The notes beneath the pieces are model-generated. The model was given only the letters and a program-made list of their open reading frames with translations. It was not told the origin of the DNA and did not search any database. Positions 45,238 through 53,550 of a DNA stretch of 64,000 bases are shown here, piece after piece (the first letter of the stretch is position 1; each line of letters starts with the position of its first letter). A program made the position numbers and the translations under genes. The stretch lies in assembly GCA_033764435.1 (NCBI GenBank), contig JANRIX010000007.1, positions 52,463 through 116,462 of the forward strand. The letters are read 5' to 3'. Source of the DNA: JAEUMY01 sp033764435 (GTDB lineage Bacteria; Pseudomonadota; Gammaproteobacteria; Burkholderiales; Usitatibacteraceae).

Positions 45238-47409
45238 TCAGCGATAGAGAACCTGCGGCAGCCACAGACCGATCTGCGGGAACATGTAAAGGAGGAAAAT
45301 CGCGAGGATCTGAATGCCCATGAACGGCAGCATTCCCATGAATATCTGATTGAGTGTCACATGTGGTGGCGAGACACCCTTCAGATAGAACGCTGCCATC
45401 GCCACTGGCGGAGACAGGAATGCCGTCTGCAGATTCAGCGCCACCAGCAGGCCGAAGAACAGCGGATCGATGTTGAACTTGGCCAGCAGCGGGATGAAGA
45501 TCGGCATGAAGATCACGATGATCTCGGTCCACTCCAGCGGCCAGCCGAGGATGAAGATGATGGCCTGCGACAGCAGCAGGAACTGGATCGGCGTGAGGCC
45601 GAGCGACAGCACCCACTTCTCGATCAGCTCCTGGCCACCCAACAGTGCGAACGCCGCGGAAAAGATCGAGGACCCGACGAAAAGCCAGCACACCATCGCC
45701 GAGGTCTTGCCGGTCAGGAAGACGGACTCGCGAACCGTGCCGCCCAGCTTGACCTGGAACGTGGCCAGCAGGCACCAGATACCGATCGCCGCCATCGACA
45801 GCCAACCCACCCAGACGGGCGGACCCTCAGTGAGCACTTCGGCCTTGAGCAGGATGAACCAGACGACCGCAATGAGGCCAACGATCCAGAACGGTGCCCA
45901 GGTCTTCAGCACACGCCTCGATTCCTCCTTCGGCCGCGCGATCGCCATGTAGACGGCCGCCAGAACAAAGCCCCCCAACGATCCGATGGCCGCTGCCTCC
46001 GTTGGCGTGGCGAGACCAAAGACGATGGTGCCCAACACCGCGAGGATCAGCACCGCCAGGGGGAAGAAGGACCCCAGCAGCATCTTGAAGATTTCCAGCC
46101 GGGTGAAGGTGAATATTGAATAGAACACCAGCAGCGTCACGACGCCCACGCCGACCACAATCCAGAACGCGTTGGGCGCCGGGTGGCGCGCCTGCTCAGC
46201 CTTGGCGGCCTTTGTCACGGGCTTGGCGTCAGCCTTGTCTGCGGGAGGTTCCGCAACCTTCTCCGCGCCGGGCGGCTCAGCCACGCCGTCAGCCGACTTG
46301 GGCGGTTCGGACAAGCCGCTGTCCGTCTTGAGCGGCTCTGAAAGACCGGTGTCCTCCTTGGGTGGTTCGGCCAGACCCGCGGGCTCGGCCGGCGCAGGCT
46401 GGTCCAACGACTCGCCGCCCATCTGCTGCAACGTGGAAGTATCTTGTACCGCGTCGGGCTTGGTGAGCGAGTTCCAGGTGAGCCCCATGATCACGGCGAA
46501 AACAATCGCTGGCGCGAGCAACACCATCAATTCCCGCAGCAAGGTACGCGTCGGCACCGCTGCATTGTTGCGCCCCTTGAGCGCACGCAGCAGCTGAGCC
46601 AGCGCATTCTGTGCGCCCTGAACCCCCATCGATTGAACATGCGCGGGCATCGGCACGTGGCGTTCGCTCTCCGGCAGCGGCGGCGCCATGCTCGGCTTGA
46701 CCTTGGCGATGATGATCACGTAGATCATGTACAGGAGCGCCAGCATGATGCCGGGGAAGAAGGCGCCCGCATAAAGCTGCACCACTGACACGCCGGCGGT
46801 CGCGCCGTAGACGATGAGCATGACCGAAGGCGGGATGAGAATGCCAAGACAGCCGCCGGCGGTGATGGCACCGGCCGAAAGCTGCACGCTGTAACCGGCA
46901 CGCAGCATCGCCGGCAGGGCCAGGAGGCCCATCAGGGTCACCACGGCACCGACGATGCCGGTCGCGGTGGCGAAGATGGCGCAGGTGACCAGCGTCGCGA
47001 CTGCCAGCGATCCCGGCACGCGAGCCAGCGCAAGATGCAGGCTCTTGAACAGCTTCTCGATCAGGTTGGCGCGCTCAACCAGATAACCCATGAAGACGAA
47101 CAGCGGTATCGAGATGAGAACGTCATTGGTCATCACCGAGTACGTTCGCTGGACCATCAGATCCAGCGTACGGGCGATAGCCTGTCCGGAATTACCGATC
47201 TGCTGGTGGTAAGAGAAGAACGCGAAAATCATCCCCATGCCCATCAGCGTGAACGCGGTGGGGAACCCCAGCATGATCGCGACCACGACCAGCGACAGCA
47301 TGAGCAGGCCAAGATGACCGCTGCTCATATTGCTCCAAGGCATGAAGATGGCCGTGGGGATGATGATCAGGGCCATGATGACAAAGCCGAACCACAGTTC
47401 CTTCCTCAT
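45238..47409 (-). CDS. dctM: TRAP transporter large permease (DctM) with a tandem-repeat insert
   Basis: The inner-membrane ion-coupled permease has DctM segments (ISIPLFVFMGYLVERA, AITAGGCLGILIPPSVMLIVYG, LGLTPIQFLLLSQAIIFILGWPLEW, PFMGIQILAIFLLYMFPQI). At 723 residues it is far longer than usual DctM (about 430-630). Residues about 345-392 are a proline-rich insert of 10-residue repeats of the type GLSEPPKSAD, five in a row (45 bases per 1.5 units; period 30 bp at about 46234-46377), likely in a cytoplasmic or periplasmic loop. It overlaps dctQ by 4 bp. Confidence 0.9.
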   Translation of the reverse strand: MRKELWFGFVIMALIIIPTAIFMPWSNMSSGHLGLLMLSLVVVAIMLGFPTAFTLMGMGMIFAFFSYHQQIGNSGQAIARTLDLMVQRTYSVMTNDVLISIPLFVFMGYLVERANLIEKLFKSLHLALARVPGSLAVATLVTCAIFATATGIVGAVVTLMGLLALPAMLRAGYSVQLSAGAITAGGCLGILIPPSVMLIVYGATAGVSVVQLYAGAFFPGIMLALLYMIYVIIIAKVKPSMAPPLPESERHVPMPAHVQSMGVQGAQNALAQLLRALKGRNNAAVPTRTLLRELMVLLAPAIVFAVIMGLTWNSLTKPDAVQDTSTLQQMGGESLDQPAPAEPAGLAEPPKEDTGLSEPLKTDSGLSEPPKSADGVAEPPGAEKVAEPPADKADAKPVTKAAKAEQARHPAPNAFWIVVGVGVVTLLVFYSIFTFTRLEIFKMLLGSFFPLAVLILAVLGTIVFGLATPTEAAAIGSLGGFVLAAVYMAIARPKEESRRVLKTWAPFWIVGLIAVVWFILLKAEVLTEGPPVWVGWLSMAAIGIWCLLATFQVKLGGTVRESVFLTGKTSAMVCWLFVGSSIFSAAFALLGGQELIEKWVLSLGLTPIQFLLLSQAIIFILGWPLEWTEIIVIFMPIFIPLLAKFNIDPLFFGLLVALNLQTAFLSPPVAMAAFYLKGVSPPHVTLNQIFMGMLPFMGIQILAIFLLYMFPQIGLWLPQVLYR
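46234..46377 (-). repeat. 30-bp tandem repeats inside dctM
   Basis: Five consecutive units of about 30 bp encode the decapeptides GLAEPPKEDT, GLSEPLKTDS, GLSEPPKSAD, GVAEPPGAEK and the start of a fifth. The exact period of ten residues keeps the frame, so copy number can change without breaking the gene. Confidence 0.8.
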
Positions 47410-48035
47410 GATTTGGCTCCATGGCTCTGGGCAACCACGTACTGATCGAGTTTGGCGATGTCTTCGTCTTTCACGTGCACCATTTCCTTGAGTTTCTCGA
47501 CATCGACTTCCTCGACGTCATGCTCGCGCGAGGGCCATTCGCCCTCCTTGATGCAGATGGCGCAGCGAATGATCTCGACGATGCCCTGTAGCAGCAGGAT
47601 GGCACCGGCGATTGGGATCACGGTCTTGAAGTGATAGATGGGCGGGCCGTCGGCCATGATCGAGGAGTGCTCCTTGATCGCCCAGGACTCGCCCGCGAAG
47701 ATGTACCCGGCATAAGCCAGCGCCACCACGCCGGGAATGAAGAACAGGATGTACAGAATGAGATCAAGCGTGGCCTGCACGCGGGGCGGGAAGAATCCGT
47801 AGAGCACGTCGCCGCGCACATGGCCGTTCTTCGCAAGCGTGTAGGCACCGGCCATCATGAACAGCGTGCCATACAGCATGAGCATCACGTCGAAGGTCCA
47901 GGCATGAGGGTTCGACAGGATGTAGCGGGAGAAGACCTCCCAGGAAATCAGCAGGGTGAGCAGGATGATGGACCAAGCACCCAACTGACCCAGCCAGGTG
48001 CTCAGCTTGTCCGTGAACAACAGAAGTTTCTGCAT
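47406..48035 (-). CDS. dctQ: TRAP transporter small permease (DctQ)
   Basis: The 209-residue protein has four spans (LGAWSIILLTLLISWEVFSRY, LMLYGTLFMMAGAYTLAKNGHVRGDV, LILYILFFIPGVVALAYAGYI, VIPIAGAILLLQGIVEIIRC), the DctQ topology, and a charged C-terminal tail. It couples with DctM and is translationally joined to it by an ATGA overlap. A terminator between dctP and dctQ probably lowers expression of the permeases relative to the binding protein. Confidence 0.92.
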   Translation of the reverse strand: MQKLLLFTDKLSTWLGQLGAWSIILLTLLISWEVFSRYILSNPHAWTFDVMLMLYGTLFMMAGAYTLAKNGHVRGDVLYGFFPPRVQATLDLILYILFFIPGVVALAYAGYIFAGESWAIKEHSSIMADGPPIYHFKTVIPIAGAILLLQGIVEIIRCAICIKEGEWPSREHDVEEVDVEKLKEMVHVKDEDIAKLDQYVVAQSHGAKS

Positions 48036-48056
48036 GCGGTCACCCGATGTGAGGGC

Positions 48057-48095
48057 AAAAAAAATCAGCCATCCCGAGTAGACGGGATGGCTGAT
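48057..48095 (-). terminator. Terminator/attenuator between dctP and dctQ
   Basis: ATCAGCCATCCCG (48064-48076) and CGGGATGGCTGAT (48083-48095) pair perfectly, followed on the minus strand by eight T residues (A-tract 48057-48064). It lies after dctP, so it would make dctP more abundant than dctQM. Confidence 0.85.
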
Positions 48096-48110
48096 GTCTG
48101 ACTGGGCTGA

Positions 48111-49250
48111 TCAGCCCTTCTTGGCCGGCGCGGCAGGCTTCTTCGCGAAGAAGTGCGTATGTGCCATGCGCTGGCTGACATAGGTGTCGAGCTGCCAGCG
48201 GACCGCGCGCTCTGCGAACGCGCGCTGCGAGTCATAGATCTTCTTGAACAGCGGATTCTCGGCGCTCTTGGCGGCAGCGACCTTGTCCCACTCGTCCAGC
48301 TGCTTTTGCAGCACCGGGTCGGGCGTCTTGTAGAACTTCACGCCGTTCTTGGTCTGCAGTTCGATGTAGTCCTTGGAGTAACGATCGACCGCCTTCCAGG
48401 ACATGTCCGCCGATGCGGCTTCCACGGCATTGGCAAGAATCGACTTCAGCTTGGCAGGCAGGGCATCGTACTTGGCCTTGTTGAACAGGATCTCGAACTG
48501 TTCGGCGGACTGGTGGAAGCTCTGCAGCATGCAGACCTTGGACACATCCGGGAAGCCAAGGATCTTGTCCGACGTGGCGTTGTTGAACTCGGCGGCGTCC
48601 AGCAGGCCACGATCCATGGCGGGAACAATCTCGCCGCCCGGCAGTGCGTTCACCGCAGCACCCAAGCCCTTGAAGATGTCGATGGACAGACCCACGGTGC
48701 GGAATTTGAGGCCCTTGAAGTCATCGGCCTTGGTGACCGGCTTCTTGAACCAGCCCAGCGGCTGGGTGGGCATCGGGCCGTACAGGAAAGACACCACGTT
48801 CAGGTTGACGGCTTTGTAGACCTCGTCCAGCAGATCCTTGCCGCCGCCATACTTGTGCCAGGAGAGCAACATGTTGGCGTCCATGCCAAAGGCGGGGCCG
48901 GATCCCCAGAGGGCCATGGCCGAGTTCTTGCCGTACCAGTAGGCCACCACGCCGTGTCCGCCGTCGAGCGTGCCCTTGGACACGGCATCGATCAGGTCGA
49001 ACGCCTTGACGACTGCGCCAGCCGGCAACACTTCGATCTTGAGGTCGCCGCCGGACATGTCATTGACTTTGTTGGCGTAGTCCACGGCATACTCGTGGAA
49101 GATGTCTTTGGCGGGCCAGGTGGATTGCCAGCGCAGCGTCGTGGGGCCCTGGGCCTTGACGATGGCCGGGAAGCCGGCGATCGCGGCACCGCTGGCGGCC
49201 GTTGCGCCGGCCAGGAATTTGCGACGGGAAGAAACGGACTTCTCGCTCAT
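48111..49250 (-). CDS. dctP: TRAP transporter substrate-binding protein (DctP type) with Tat signal
   Basis: The 379-residue binding protein has a twin-arginine signal (SSRRKFLAGATAAS) and a DctP fold (TTLRWQSTWPAKDIFHEYA, FKGLKFRTVGLSIDIFKGLGA, DAAEFNNATSDKILGFPDVSK). The Tat signal indicates export in the folded state, common in TRAP binding proteins. Substrate is likely a 2-oxo or 2-hydroxy carboxylate given the adjacent reductases, but the binding residues are not decisive. It is divergent from dctS. Confidence 0.92.
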   Translation of the reverse strand: MSEKSVSSRRKFLAGATAASGAAIAGFPAIVKAQGPTTLRWQSTWPAKDIFHEYAVDYANKVNDMSGGDLKIEVLPAGAVVKAFDLIDAVSKGTLDGGHGVVAYWYGKNSAMALWGSGPAFGMDANMLLSWHKYGGGKDLLDEVYKAVNLNVVSFLYGPMPTQPLGWFKKPVTKADDFKGLKFRTVGLSIDIFKGLGAAVNALPGGEIVPAMDRGLLDAAEFNNATSDKILGFPDVSKVCMLQSFHQSAEQFEILFNKAKYDALPAKLKSILANAVEAASADMSWKAVDRYSKDYIELQTKNGVKFYKTPDPVLQKQLDEWDKVAAAKSAENPLFKKIYDSQRAFAERAVRWQLDTYVSQRMAHTHFFAKKPAAPAKKG

Positions 49251-49426
49251 GATGAATCTCCTCTGGGTAATATTATTGGCCCGGTCTCTGCGGCCGAACG
49301 GCGCAGCATGTCGGGACTTCGAGAGAATACTCCTTGATGCTACGACCGGTATTGGCCTGTATCAAGCTAGGGTATTCGAGTATTGACAAAAACGGCGATT
49401 TGATCTTGCGCGAGACTTCTCCTGTC
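49251..49426. promoter_or_regulatory. Divergent dctP / dctS intergenic region
   Basis: This 176-bp gap must hold the promoters of dctP and dctS and the DctR site. It contains short AT-rich segments (TAATATTATTGG at about 49268) and a repeated GGTATT element (near 49350 and 49373), but no clear sigma-54 or CRP box. Confidence 0.35.
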
Positions 49427-51397
49427 ATGGACCGAGCCAGGCTCACCCCATCCGCGTCCCCGGCCGCGGGACGTGGCGGGCGGGCCTGGCTCTGGCTGCT
49501 GCCCTGGGCGACTGCAGCACTCTTCCTCGCGTTCGTGATCGCCCTGCTCTGGATCCTCTACCGTCACGATGCCGAACTGCAGCGCAGCCAGCTGCTGCGC
49601 GACATCCAGGGCGTCGAGGTCAATCTCACGCGGGAGCTGCTGGATGACCAGAAATTTCTGGACGGGCTGGCCCGCGAGCTGCTGGAGGCCGGGATGCCCG
49701 CCGACACCTTCCGCGCCAGCACGGAGGACTACCATCGCCGCCGCCCCGCCATCCTGGCGATCACCTGGAACGCAACCGATGGCAACAGCCGCTGGGTCAC
49801 CCCGGCGCGCCGGTCGGCAGGCGACATCGTGCGCGAACGCCCCGCCACGGCCGAACTTGAGCGAATGCTGCGGCTCACCCATGCGATGGGGCGCCCGACC
49901 TATACCACCGCCTATCGCGACTACGAAGGGCGGCTGCTGATCGAATACCACACGCCGCTCGTGAAGGGCGACGAATCACTCGGGACACTGAGTCTCACCT
50001 ACAACCTGAAGGCGCTGGCCCAGCAGCTCGTCCCCACCAGTTTGTCCGAGCGCTATCGGCTCGAATTTTCGGAGGCCGGCGCCGAACCCACCTCATCGGG
50101 CCTTGCGCCGTGGCTGGGCGAGGAACGCCTGGCACAGTCCATCCCGGTCACCCTGCCCTGGCGCGAGGTGCGCCTGCTCGCCACGTCCTATCGAAGCGAA
50201 TCGATCCTGGCCAAGCACGCGCCCGGCGCGGTGATCCTGATGCTTGGCCTGCTGGTCGCATTCGGACTGGTGTTCATGCGTCGCCAGATAGGCCGGCGGC
50301 TGGAGGCAGATGCTGCCCTGCTGGCCGCGCACGAACAATTCATCACGGTGCTCGACTCGCTTGACGTGGCCGTGTACGTGGCCGATCTGGACAGCGGCGA
50401 GTTGCTCTATGCCAACGACCAGAGCCATCGCCTGTTCGGCGAAGGCCTGACGAATATTCGCGACCTCGAGGCCGGCATGGACCCGCGGCCGGTGGACACC
50501 TTCACCGCGGCCGCGCTGCAACCGGCGGAGAGTTCCACGCCGCCCGTGCTCAAAGGCGAGTTCGCGTGTGGCGATCATCGCTGGTTCCTGGTGCGGGCCA
50601 AGGTTGCGCGCTGGGTGGACGGTCGGCTGGTTCGGCTCCACAGTGCCGGCGACATCAGCGATCGCAAGCAGGCCGAGGAGACGGCGCGTCACCAGCAGCG
50701 CAAGCTGGAGCAGACGGCACGCCTGCTCACCGTTGGCGAGATGGCGTCCACACTGGCCCACGAAATCAATCAGCCGCTCTCGGCCATCAGCAATTACCAC
50801 ATGGGCTGCGTGCGCCGCATCCGCGACGGCCAATGGAATGCCGACGAACTGGCAGCCACGCTGGAAAAGGCGTCGGTTCAGGCCGAGCGCGCCGGCAAGG
50901 TCGTCCAGCGGGTGCGCGACTTCCTGCGCAACCGCGAACCCAACCGCGCTGCCGTCGCGGTCAACGATCTCGTGCGCGAAGCCTGCCGGCTGGTCGAGGA
51001 CGATGCGGACAAGGCCGGCATCGCGCTGCATCTGCAGCTGGGACAGCAGCTGCCACCAGTGATGGCCGATCGCATCATGGTTGAGCAGGTCCTGCTCAAT
51101 CTGTTGCGCAACGGGATGGAATCCATGCCTGCCGAGGGCGCACGGGCACTGTCAGTTGCATCACGCCTGACGCCGGAAGGCGCGGTGGAGGTGTCTGTCG
51201 CCGACCAGGGGCACGGCATCGGCCACGCCGTCGAGGCAGAGCTCTTCGCGCCATTCTTCACCACCAAGGCTGAGGGCCTCGGCATGGGCCTCAATATCTG
51301 CCGCTCAATCATCGAGATGCATGAGGGCAAGCTCTGGTTCACCCGCAATGACACGACAGGGACGACTTTCCGCTTCACCCTGCCCATCGCCCAATGA
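49427..51397 (+). CDS. dctS: Sensor histidine kinase DctS-like
   Basis: The 656-residue kinase has two membrane spans (about residues 20-45 and 265-285) enclosing a periplasmic sensor domain, a PAS domain (FITVLDSLDVAVYVADLDSGELLYANDQ), a coiled-coil segment and a kinase core with phosphoacceptor His445 in STLAHEINQPLSAIS, then NLLRNGMESM (N box), ADQGHGIG (G1) and GLGMGLNICRSI (G2). The layout matches DctS of the DctSR system that controls TRAP transport in Rhodobacter. No strong ribosome site precedes ATG 49427, so the start is tentative. A one-mismatch palindrome lies in the PAS region. Confidence 0.88.
   Translation: MDRARLTPSASPAAGRGGRAWLWLLPWATAALFLAFVIALLWILYRHDAELQRSQLLRDIQGVEVNLTRELLDDQKFLDGLARELLEAGMPADTFRASTEDYHRRRPAILAITWNATDGNSRWVTPARRSAGDIVRERPATAELERMLRLTHAMGRPTYTTAYRDYEGRLLIEYHTPLVKGDESLGTLSLTYNLKALAQQLVPTSLSERYRLEFSEAGAEPTSSGLAPWLGEERLAQSIPVTLPWREVRLLATSYRSESILAKHAPGAVILMLGLLVAFGLVFMRRQIGRRLEADAALLAAHEQFITVLDSLDVAVYVADLDSGELLYANDQSHRLFGEGLTNIRDLEAGMDPRPVDTFTAAALQPAESSTPPVLKGEFACGDHRWFLVRAKVARWVDGRLVRLHSAGDISDRKQAEETARHQQRKLEQTARLLTVGEMASTLAHEINQPLSAISNYHMGCVRRIRDGQWNADELAATLEKASVQAERAGKVVQRVRDFLRNREPNRAAVAVNDLVREACRLVEDDADKAGIALHLQLGQQLPPVMADRIMVEQVLLNLLRNGMESMPAEGARALSVASRLTPEGAVEVSVADQGHGIGHAVEAELFAPFFTTKAEGLGMGLNICRSIIEMHEGKLWFTRNDTTGTTFRFTLPIAQ
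50450..50461. repeat. GCGAATATTCGC-type palindrome, single mismatch (first base A)
   Basis: ACGAATATTCGC in dctS, Thr-Asn-Ile-Arg. Confidence 0.8.
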
Positions 51398-52020
51398 CGC
51401 CTTCCCCGGTCACGACCGTCCATGTGGTGGATGACGATGAAGCCCTGCGCGATTCACTGCGCTGGCTGCTGGAAGGTCACGGCTTCGCGGTCCAGCCCCA
51501 TGAAAGCGCGACCCACTTCCTGGAGGGCAAGTCGCCGTGTGCGGGCAGCGTCATCCTGCTCGATGTGCGCATGCCCGGCATGACCGGCATGCAACTGCAT
51601 GATCACCTGTTGAAGCTGGGTGTGACCGCGCCCATCATTTTCATCACCGGTCACGGCGATGTGCCGATGGCTGTGGAGGCGGTGAAGAAAGGTGCTTTTG
51701 ATTTCCTCGAGAAGCCGTTCAACGACGAGAAGCTCATCGCCTTGATTCGTCGTGCGGCCGAGGCGGAAGCGATGCGGGCAAATCCGAATGCCCAGACGTC
51801 ACCCAATCCGACGCCGCCCGCCGGACGCCTCCACACGCTGACTGCGCGGGAACGCGAGGTGCTGGACCTGGTCGTGGCCGGGCGACTGAACAAATCGATC
51901 GCCGACGACCTCGGCATCAGCATCAAGACCGTCGAAGCGCATCGCGCCCGGGTGATGGAGAAGATGCAGGCAAAGTCACTCGCCGAGCTGATCCAGCTCA
52001 CTCTCGCCGAACGCGGCTAG
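51394..52020 (+). CDS. dctR: FixJ/DctR-type response regulator
   Basis: The 208-residue protein has a receiver domain (VVDDDEALRDSL, phosphoacceptor Asp57 in LLDVRMPGMTGMQ, Lys in LEKPF) and a LuxR-type helix-turn-helix (LTAREREVLDLVVAGRLNKSIADDLGISIKTVEAHRARVMEKM). Its ATG overlaps dctS by 4 bp. Together they should activate dctPQM when the substrate is present, as in Rhodobacter DctSR. Confidence 0.93.
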   Translation: MTPSPVTTVHVVDDDEALRDSLRWLLEGHGFAVQPHESATHFLEGKSPCAGSVILLDVRMPGMTGMQLHDHLLKLGVTAPIIFITGHGDVPMAVEAVKKGAFDFLEKPFNDEKLIALIRRAAEAEAMRANPNAQTSPNPTPPAGRLHTLTAREREVLDLVVAGRLNKSIADDLGISIKTVEAHRARVMEKMQAKSLAELIQLTLAERG

Positions 52021-52033
52021 TCCGCACGGCGGA

Positions 52034-53455
52034 TCAGCGGAAGAAGATCAGCGTCAGCAGCGCGAAGATCGGCAGCAGGATGCCGCATGACCAGAGCATG
52101 TAGCCGAAGAAGCTCGGCATCGCGATGCCGCGGTCCTCGGCGATGGCCTTGATCATGAAGTTGGGCGCGTTGCCGATGTAGGTGTTGGCGCCCATGAACA
52201 CCGCACCAGCGGAAACGGCCAGCAGCGTGTTCGATAGCGTGGTCATCAACACCTTCGGATCGCCACCTGCCAGATTGAAGAACCCCAGGTAGGTCGGTGC
52301 GTTGTCGAGGAAGCTGGACAGCGCACCCGTCAGCCAGAAGTACATCGCATTGATGGGCTGCCCGGCGCCATCGGTCACCAGCGCCACCAGCGGCGCCAGC
52401 GCGCCCTGGTTGCCTGCCTTGAGGATGGCGATGGCCGGAATGATGGTGATGAAGATGCCGACGAACAGCTTGGCCACCTCGAGGATGGGGCCCCAGGAAT
52501 AGGCATTTCCCTCGCGCGCACTGGCCGGGGTGAGCTTCCAGGACACGAGGGCGATGCCGAGCAGCAGCACATCGCGCACCAGATTCTGCAACTCAAGCGG
52601 TGTGCCAAAAATGTCGAAGCGGATGCCGGGCTTCCACATGCCGCTCATGAGCACGCAGCCGACGATGGCACCCAGCAGCAGGAAGTTGAACTTGCCATCA
52701 AAGCTAATGCGCTCGGTGTCGGGCGTGGGGTCCATGCGCGCCGGGCGTTCCTCCTTGCCGTGATGGTAGAAGTAGTAATCGATGGCATAGAAGAGCACGA
52801 GCAGGATGCCGGCTGAAATCAGCATGGGCAGGAACATCGCCTTGGCGGTCCAGAAAAAGTCCACGCCCTTCAGGAAACCGAGGAACAGCGGCGGATCACC
52901 CAGCGGCGTGAGCGAGCCGCCGATGTTGCCCACCAGGAAAATGAAGAAGACGATGACGTGAACCTTGTGCTTGCGGTTGTCATTTGCACGGATGAGGGGC
53001 CGGATGAGCAGCATGGCCGCACCCGTGGTGCCCATGATGCTGGCGAGCCCCGTGCCCGCCGCGAGGATGCCGGTGTTGAGCCCCGGCGAGCCATGCAGGT
53101 TGCCGCGGATGTAGATGCCGCCTGCCACCGTGAACAACGCGAGCAGCAGGATGATGAAGGGGATGTATTCCGCCACCAGCGTGTGCACAAGCTCATGCCC
53201 GGCCACGCCGCCACCGTACTGCACAGCGAACGGCACCAGAAACGCCAGCGCCCAGAACGCGGACACCTTGCCGAAGTGCTGGTGCCAGAAGTGCGGCGTT
53301 GCCAGCGGCATGATGGCAATGGAAAGAAGGATGCCCGCGAACGGCACGACCCAGGCCAGCCCCATGTTGGCACCGCTGAAGCCCCCTTCGGCGGCGAAGA
53401 CGGGCGAGGTGAAGCATCCGGCCAGAAGGCCGGCAATGATCAGGAAAGCGCGCAT
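52034..53455 (-). CDS. nhaD: NhaD-type sodium:proton antiporter
   Basis: The 473-residue inner-membrane antiporter has an N-terminal signal-like segment (AFLIIAGLLAGCFTSPVFA) and the Arsenite/Citrate-transporter fold: GTTGAAMLLIRPLIRANDNRKHKVH, VGNIGGSLTPLGDPPLFLGFLKG, ALSSFLDNAPTYLGFFNLAGG, GANTYIGNAPNFMIKAIAE. NhaD exports Na+ or Li+ in exchange for H+. An iterated palindrome at 53466-53477 lies 10 bp before its ATG. Confidence 0.9.
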   Translation of the reverse strand: MRAFLIIAGLLAGCFTSPVFAAEGGFSGANMGLAWVVPFAGILLSIAIMPLATPHFWHQHFGKVSAFWALAFLVPFAVQYGGGVAGHELVHTLVAEYIPFIILLLALFTVAGGIYIRGNLHGSPGLNTGILAAGTGLASIMGTTGAAMLLIRPLIRANDNRKHKVHVIVFFIFLVGNIGGSLTPLGDPPLFLGFLKGVDFFWTAKAMFLPMLISAGILLVLFYAIDYYFYHHGKEERPARMDPTPDTERISFDGKFNFLLLGAIVGCVLMSGMWKPGIRFDIFGTPLELQNLVRDVLLLGIALVSWKLTPASAREGNAYSWGPILEVAKLFVGIFITIIPAIAILKAGNQGALAPLVALVTDGAGQPINAMYFWLTGALSSFLDNAPTYLGFFNLAGGDPKVLMTTLSNTLLAVSAGAVFMGANTYIGNAPNFMIKAIAEDRGIAMPSFFGYMLWSCGILLPIFALLTLIFFR

Positions 53456-53465
53456 GGTGGTGGGT

Positions 53466-53477
53466 GCGAATATTCGC
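53466..53477. repeat. GCGAATATTCGC palindrome
   Basis: Exact; gap 10 bp before the nhaD ATG. Confidence 0.95.
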
Positions 53478-53550
53478 TAAGGTTGGGCCGGAGCGGAAAC
53501 GACCCAAATCTTAGCAGGCGGCGCCCGGCCCGCGGCGCGCCGTTTGATCG

